This document shows, piece by piece, positions 61,209 to 64,000 of a stretch of 64,000 nucleotides of DNA. The translations under genes and the position numbers were made by a program. A model generated the notes under the pieces. The model made no database searches. It saw only the letters and a program-made list of their open reading frames with translations, and was not told where the DNA came from. Positions within the stretch are counted from its first letter, which is position 1. Every line of letters begins with the position of its first letter. The stretch comes from Streptococcus sp. D7B5 (GTDB lineage Bacteria > Bacillota > Bacilli > Lactobacillales > Streptococcaceae). The stretch is from the NCBI RefSeq assembly GCF_029691405.1, contig NZ_CP121467.1:372001-436000 (forward strand). Direction: 5' to 3'.

Positions 61209-63767
61209 ATGAACATTCGTTTCGATTTTAAGAAAGTTCAAATTATTGCGCGCCGTTTAGTTACACTGTTAGCTATTCTCTTTTTGTGTGCTCCGATAAG
61301 CCTGTTAAATGCTGATTCTACTACAGAACCTCAGACAACCCTTCATAAAACAATTACTCCGATATCGGGACAGGATGACAAGTATGAGTTGTCATTGGAT
61401 ATCACGTCCAAACTGGGAACGGAGACCCAAACGGATCCCTTGGATGTTGTTTTAGTAGCAGACTTATCTGGAAGTATGACTTATCAGGATGTCAACTCCT
61501 CTAATGGGGCTTTGATTAGTCGGCTTCAAGCTCTGAAAAATACACTCCAAGGCGAAAACGGTCGTCGTGGTTTGATAGATACAATCCTTTCAAACTCTAA
61601 CAACCGTTTATCAATTGTTGGATTTGCTGGGAAAATAGATAACCAACGTTACAATAGTTATTATCAATGGCCAGCTTGGGCGGGGTACTTTTCTGGTATT
61701 TCCTCTCATGATGATGCTAAGACAGTATTAAACTGGAGCAATGATGTTCAAGGAGCCAAAAGAATGGTTTCTAGAATGTCTGTTGATAATAGTGGTGATT
61801 CGATTGGTTACGAAGGAGGAATAGGTACAGGTACAAATATTGGAGCAGGACTTCAGTCAGCAACAGAATTACTTCAGTCAGCCAGATCAAGTGCAAAAAA
61901 GGTTGTTATTCTTTTGTCAGATGGTTTTGCGAACATGTACTACGATACTAGAGGCTATACGATCTACAATTGGAGCAATAATGATGGTGTAACAGAAATA
62001 GCTCCATCGTGGTATCAAACCAATCTAAACACGTTTACTGAAACAGTTTCTGGTTATCTTGCTCCCAAGATTGATGGATTTTATTCTATCAAATTCCGCT
62101 ACTCTAATAGTACAGATAGTATTTCTAAACTAAAAGAGTACATTGGTAGTTATAATTCTTCCATTCCAAACGAAATATTATCCGCTAACAATGAAAGGGA
62201 ATTGAGAGAACAATTTAAGGAAATCACCAAGAAAATCCTTCCCCTAGCTGTTCACCATGTGACCATCAAGGATGTTTTGTCCAAATATGTTCAACTTCTT
62301 CCCGATAACAGTTCAAATATTCGAGTTGTAAAAATCGAAAACGATAAAGAGGAAACCTTGGGATCAGATAAGGTTACGCTGGAAACAAGGAAGAATGAAA
62401 ATGGTCTGGTCGAAGTAACAGCAAAATTTAATCCTAACTACATTCTTGATGATGGTGTGAAGTACGCCCTCAAATTCACTGTTACATCTAGTCAAGATGC
62501 TCTGGATGCCATTGCTGGTGATAAAAAACTAGAGGCTGGTGATGCTGAAGGTTCGGATGTCAATAAACTCTACTCCAATAAAGGTGCCAGTGTCACCTAT
62601 TCCTATGGAATAGGCACCTCTCAAACCAAGACCAAAGAATACTCTGACAACCCAACCTTTAAGCCTTCAGATCCATTAACGGTACCAGTGGAAGTTGAAT
62701 GGCAAGGTGTGACGGGTGCGAGAACTGTCATTACAGCTGATCAACCGAGTAATGTTGAACTGAAACTGGTTCAAAAGAACAAGAACGGAGGTCCTGATAA
62801 TCAAGACTATCGAAAGACCAATGTGAATGTTAGTAAAAACGTATCTAATGAAACGAGGAACTTTGAAAAAGTTGCCAAAGGATATCAATACGATTTAATT
62901 GCACCAGACGTCCCCGCCTTTACCAAAGAAATAAAAAATGTTGGTACAGAAACTAAACCATCCTTCAAGGTAATCTATAAACAATTGCCAAGTCTGACGA
63001 TTAAGAAAGTGTTGGAAGCTGAAAGTAACTTGAACAAAGAGTTTAGGATTAAGGTAAAACTAACCTCTCCTAATTCTACGCCATTGAATGGAACTTTTGG
63101 CGAGATAACTGTTGTGAATGGAGAAGCGGAGATCCGTGTCGAAAAACGAAAACGTTGGAAAGGTATTCTAAGCTATCTTCCTCGAGGAACCCATTACAAG
63201 GTTGAAGAAGAAGCGGCATCAACGAATGGTTACCACGTTACATATGAGAATCAAGAGGGCGATCTGAATAAAGACGAGACCACCATTGTCACAAATCACA
63301 AGCTTCCAAGTTTATCAGTCACAAAAAAAGTTACAGGTGTATTTGCCAATCTATTAAAATCCTTCAAGATTACCATTAACATCAGGGATGCTCAGAACAG
63401 TCCATTGAATGGAACCTATAATGCAACGGTGAATAATAAAAGAATTCCTTTGCAATTTACGAACGGTCGAGCGTCTATAGATCTAAACAAAGATCAAACC
63501 ATAAAAATTGATGGACTTCCACTCAATAGTCACTACACTATTGAAGAGGAATCAAACTCTTCTCGTGGATATCAGGTATCTTATGAGAATCAAGAAGGCA
63601 AACTGGATGGGGATAAGTCCGCGACAGTCACGAATAATAAGAATAGTGTACCTGAAACCGGAGTTGACTTCCTCAGCAGTACACTCGTGTTAGGAATAAT
63701 CCTTCCTCTAGGAGGTATCTTCTTTACAATCCTACTCGGCTATCTAGTGGTACATAGGAGAAAATAA
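61209..63767 (+). CDS. pitA: Pilus tip adhesin / ancillary pilin with vWFA domain (PitA-like)
   Basis: An 852-residue sortase substrate. Signal peptide about 1-35. A von Willebrand A domain begins near residue 76, with MIDAS motif DLSGS (Asp85, Ser87, Ser89) and later LLSDGFANM. Long beta-rich arms follow, then two tandem CnaB/Spy0128-like modules (about 594-699 and 700-810) that both end in YENQEG-(D/K)L and VTN. Sorting signal VPETG (814-818), membrane helix, and HRRK. The start follows AAGGAG. Its stop overlaps the sipA start (TAATG). Position next to pepT and before sipA matches pneumococcal PI-2. Confidence 0.9.
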   Translation: MNIRFDFKKVQIIARRLVTLLAILFLCAPISLLNADSTTEPQTTLHKTITPISGQDDKYELSLDITSKLGTETQTDPLDVVLVADLSGSMTYQDVNSSNGALISRLQALKNTLQGENGRRGLIDTILSNSNNRLSIVGFAGKIDNQRYNSYYQWPAWAGYFSGISSHDDAKTVLNWSNDVQGAKRMVSRMSVDNSGDSIGYEGGIGTGTNIGAGLQSATELLQSARSSAKKVVILLSDGFANMYYDTRGYTIYNWSNNDGVTEIAPSWYQTNLNTFTETVSGYLAPKIDGFYSIKFRYSNSTDSISKLKEYIGSYNSSIPNEILSANNERELREQFKEITKKILPLAVHHVTIKDVLSKYVQLLPDNSSNIRVVKIENDKEETLGSDKVTLETRKNENGLVEVTAKFNPNYILDDGVKYALKFTVTSSQDALDAIAGDKKLEAGDAEGSDVNKLYSNKGASVTYSYGIGTSQTKTKEYSDNPTFKPSDPLTVPVEVEWQGVTGARTVITADQPSNVELKLVQKNKNGGPDNQDYRKTNVNVSKNVSNETRNFEKVAKGYQYDLIAPDVPAFTKEIKNVGTETKPSFKVIYKQLPSLTIKKVLEAESNLNKEFRIKVKLTSPNSTPLNGTFGEITVVNGEAEIRVEKRKRWKGILSYLPRGTHYKVEEEAASTNGYHVTYENQEGDLNKDETTIVTNHKLPSLSVTKKVTGVFANLLKSFKITINIRDAQNSPLNGTYNATVNNKRIPLQFTNGRASIDLNKDQTIKIDGLPLNSHYTIEEESNSSRGYQVSYENQEGKLDGDKSATVTNNKNSVPETGVDFLSSTLVLGIILPLGGIFFTILLGYLVVHRRK

Positions 63768-64000
63768 TGCTACTTAAAAAGAAACATAAGAAAACAGTAA
63801 CACAAGTCAGTCGGGATAAGTCTCCGCCGAGTGTATGGGGAGATATCCTCTACTTAGTCAGTAAGCTTCTGATGGTTGGGTTTGTACTGGCCACCCTTTA
63901 CTTTTTTGTCTTTGGACTATTGAGATACAATGACGATGGCATGAAGCCAGCCTTAAAAGATGGCGACTTGGTTGTCTACTATAGGTTGGATAAACGTTAT
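63767..64000 (+). CDS. sipA: SipA, signal-peptidase-like pilus assembly protein (3' end outside window)
   Basis: The first 78 residues are visible: basic N-terminus (KKKHKK), a membrane helix (about 27-52) and the start of the signal peptidase I fold. Where active enzymes have Ser-Met-x-Pro, this has Gly58-Met-Lys-Pro (NDDGMKPAL), so the catalytic serine seems lost. SipA proteins of PI-2 and group A streptococcal pilus loci are known as non-canonical factors needed for polymerisation. ATG overlaps the pitA stop. The backbone pilin and sortases should lie beyond base 64000. Confidence 0.87.
   Translation, partial: MLLKKKHKKTVTQVSRDKSPPSVWGDILYLVSKLLMVGFVLATLYFFVFGLLRYNDDGMKPALKDGDLVVYYRLDKRY

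Overview
The window reads as chromosome of a mitis-group Streptococcus (S. mitis / S. oralis / S. pneumoniae relatives). This rests on AT-rich low-GC Firmicute DNA, two BOX elements (a repeat family of pneumococcus and its relatives), a choline-decoration operon (tarIJ-licABC), RocS and MacP orthologues, polyhistidine triad (Pht) proteins next to the zinc lipoprotein AdcAII, and the start of a pilus locus beside pepT. Two Pht genes, a full tagatose lac operon and the pilus fit an oral commensal such as S. oralis/S. mitis better than a textbook pneumococcus, but species cannot be fixed from this window alone. No tRNA, rRNA, CRISPR array, prophage or complete insertion sequence was seen.

Layout. 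1-3.7 kb: 5' part of guaA (minus strand), a GntR/UTRA regulator, a U32 tRNA-hydroxylase-type protein and a CHY zinc-finger protein. 3.8-10.4 kb: complete F1Fo ATP synthase operon atpEBFHAGDC, interrupted between atpG and atpD by a 106-bp BOX element. 10.4-18.6 kb: beta-propeller lactonase, PerM-type membrane protein, TPR protein, a stand-alone LPXTG adhesin with its own promoter and terminator, and an amino-acid ABC importer (permease, ATPase, lipoprotein AatB). 18.6-23.2 kb, minus strand: BOX element, lysS, a histidine phosphatase, a YbaK-type tRNA deacylase, a DUF368 (PopT-type) lipid transporter and a GH25 muramidase. 23.4-29.7 kb: glmU-nudF-macP-mtnN, rocS, a DEDDh exonuclease, a membrane GDPD, and ybaB on the minus strand.

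29.7-34.4 kb: tarI-tarJ-licA-licB-licC (CDP-ribitol and phosphocholine supply for teichoic acid) behind a perfect CiaR direct repeat and a long structured leader. 34.5-46.5 kb: a galactose metabolism island made of a galactitol-family PTS (gatABC), an aldose epimerase, lacABCD (tagatose-6-phosphate pathway), lacT with its antiterminator target, lacFE (lactose PTS), lacG and the divergent repressor lacR. Shared AT-rich operators, cre-like sites and a RAT/terminator give it layered control. 46.6-52.6 kb: class Ib ribonucleotide reductase nrdH-nrdE-nrdF (minus strand, paired NrdR boxes) and the general PTS genes ptsHI (plus strand). ptsHI supplies the phosphoryl groups for both sugar PTSs upstream.

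52.7-59.6 kb: a zinc-uptake regulon with a phtD-like gene, adcAII and a second 1015-residue Pht gene. Both promoters carry AdcR-type palindromes. 59.6-64 kb: pepT (minus strand), an AT-rich spacer, then pitA (vWFA pilus adhesin) and the 5' end of sipA, i.e. the first genes of a PI-2-type pilus islet at its known integration neighbourhood. I see no clearly new multi-gene system. The most notable points are the BOX element inside the atp operon, the orphan adhesin, the multi-layer gat/lac control region, the structured lic leader, the altered pht/adcAII arrangement and the pilus islet with a SipA lacking the catalytic serine.
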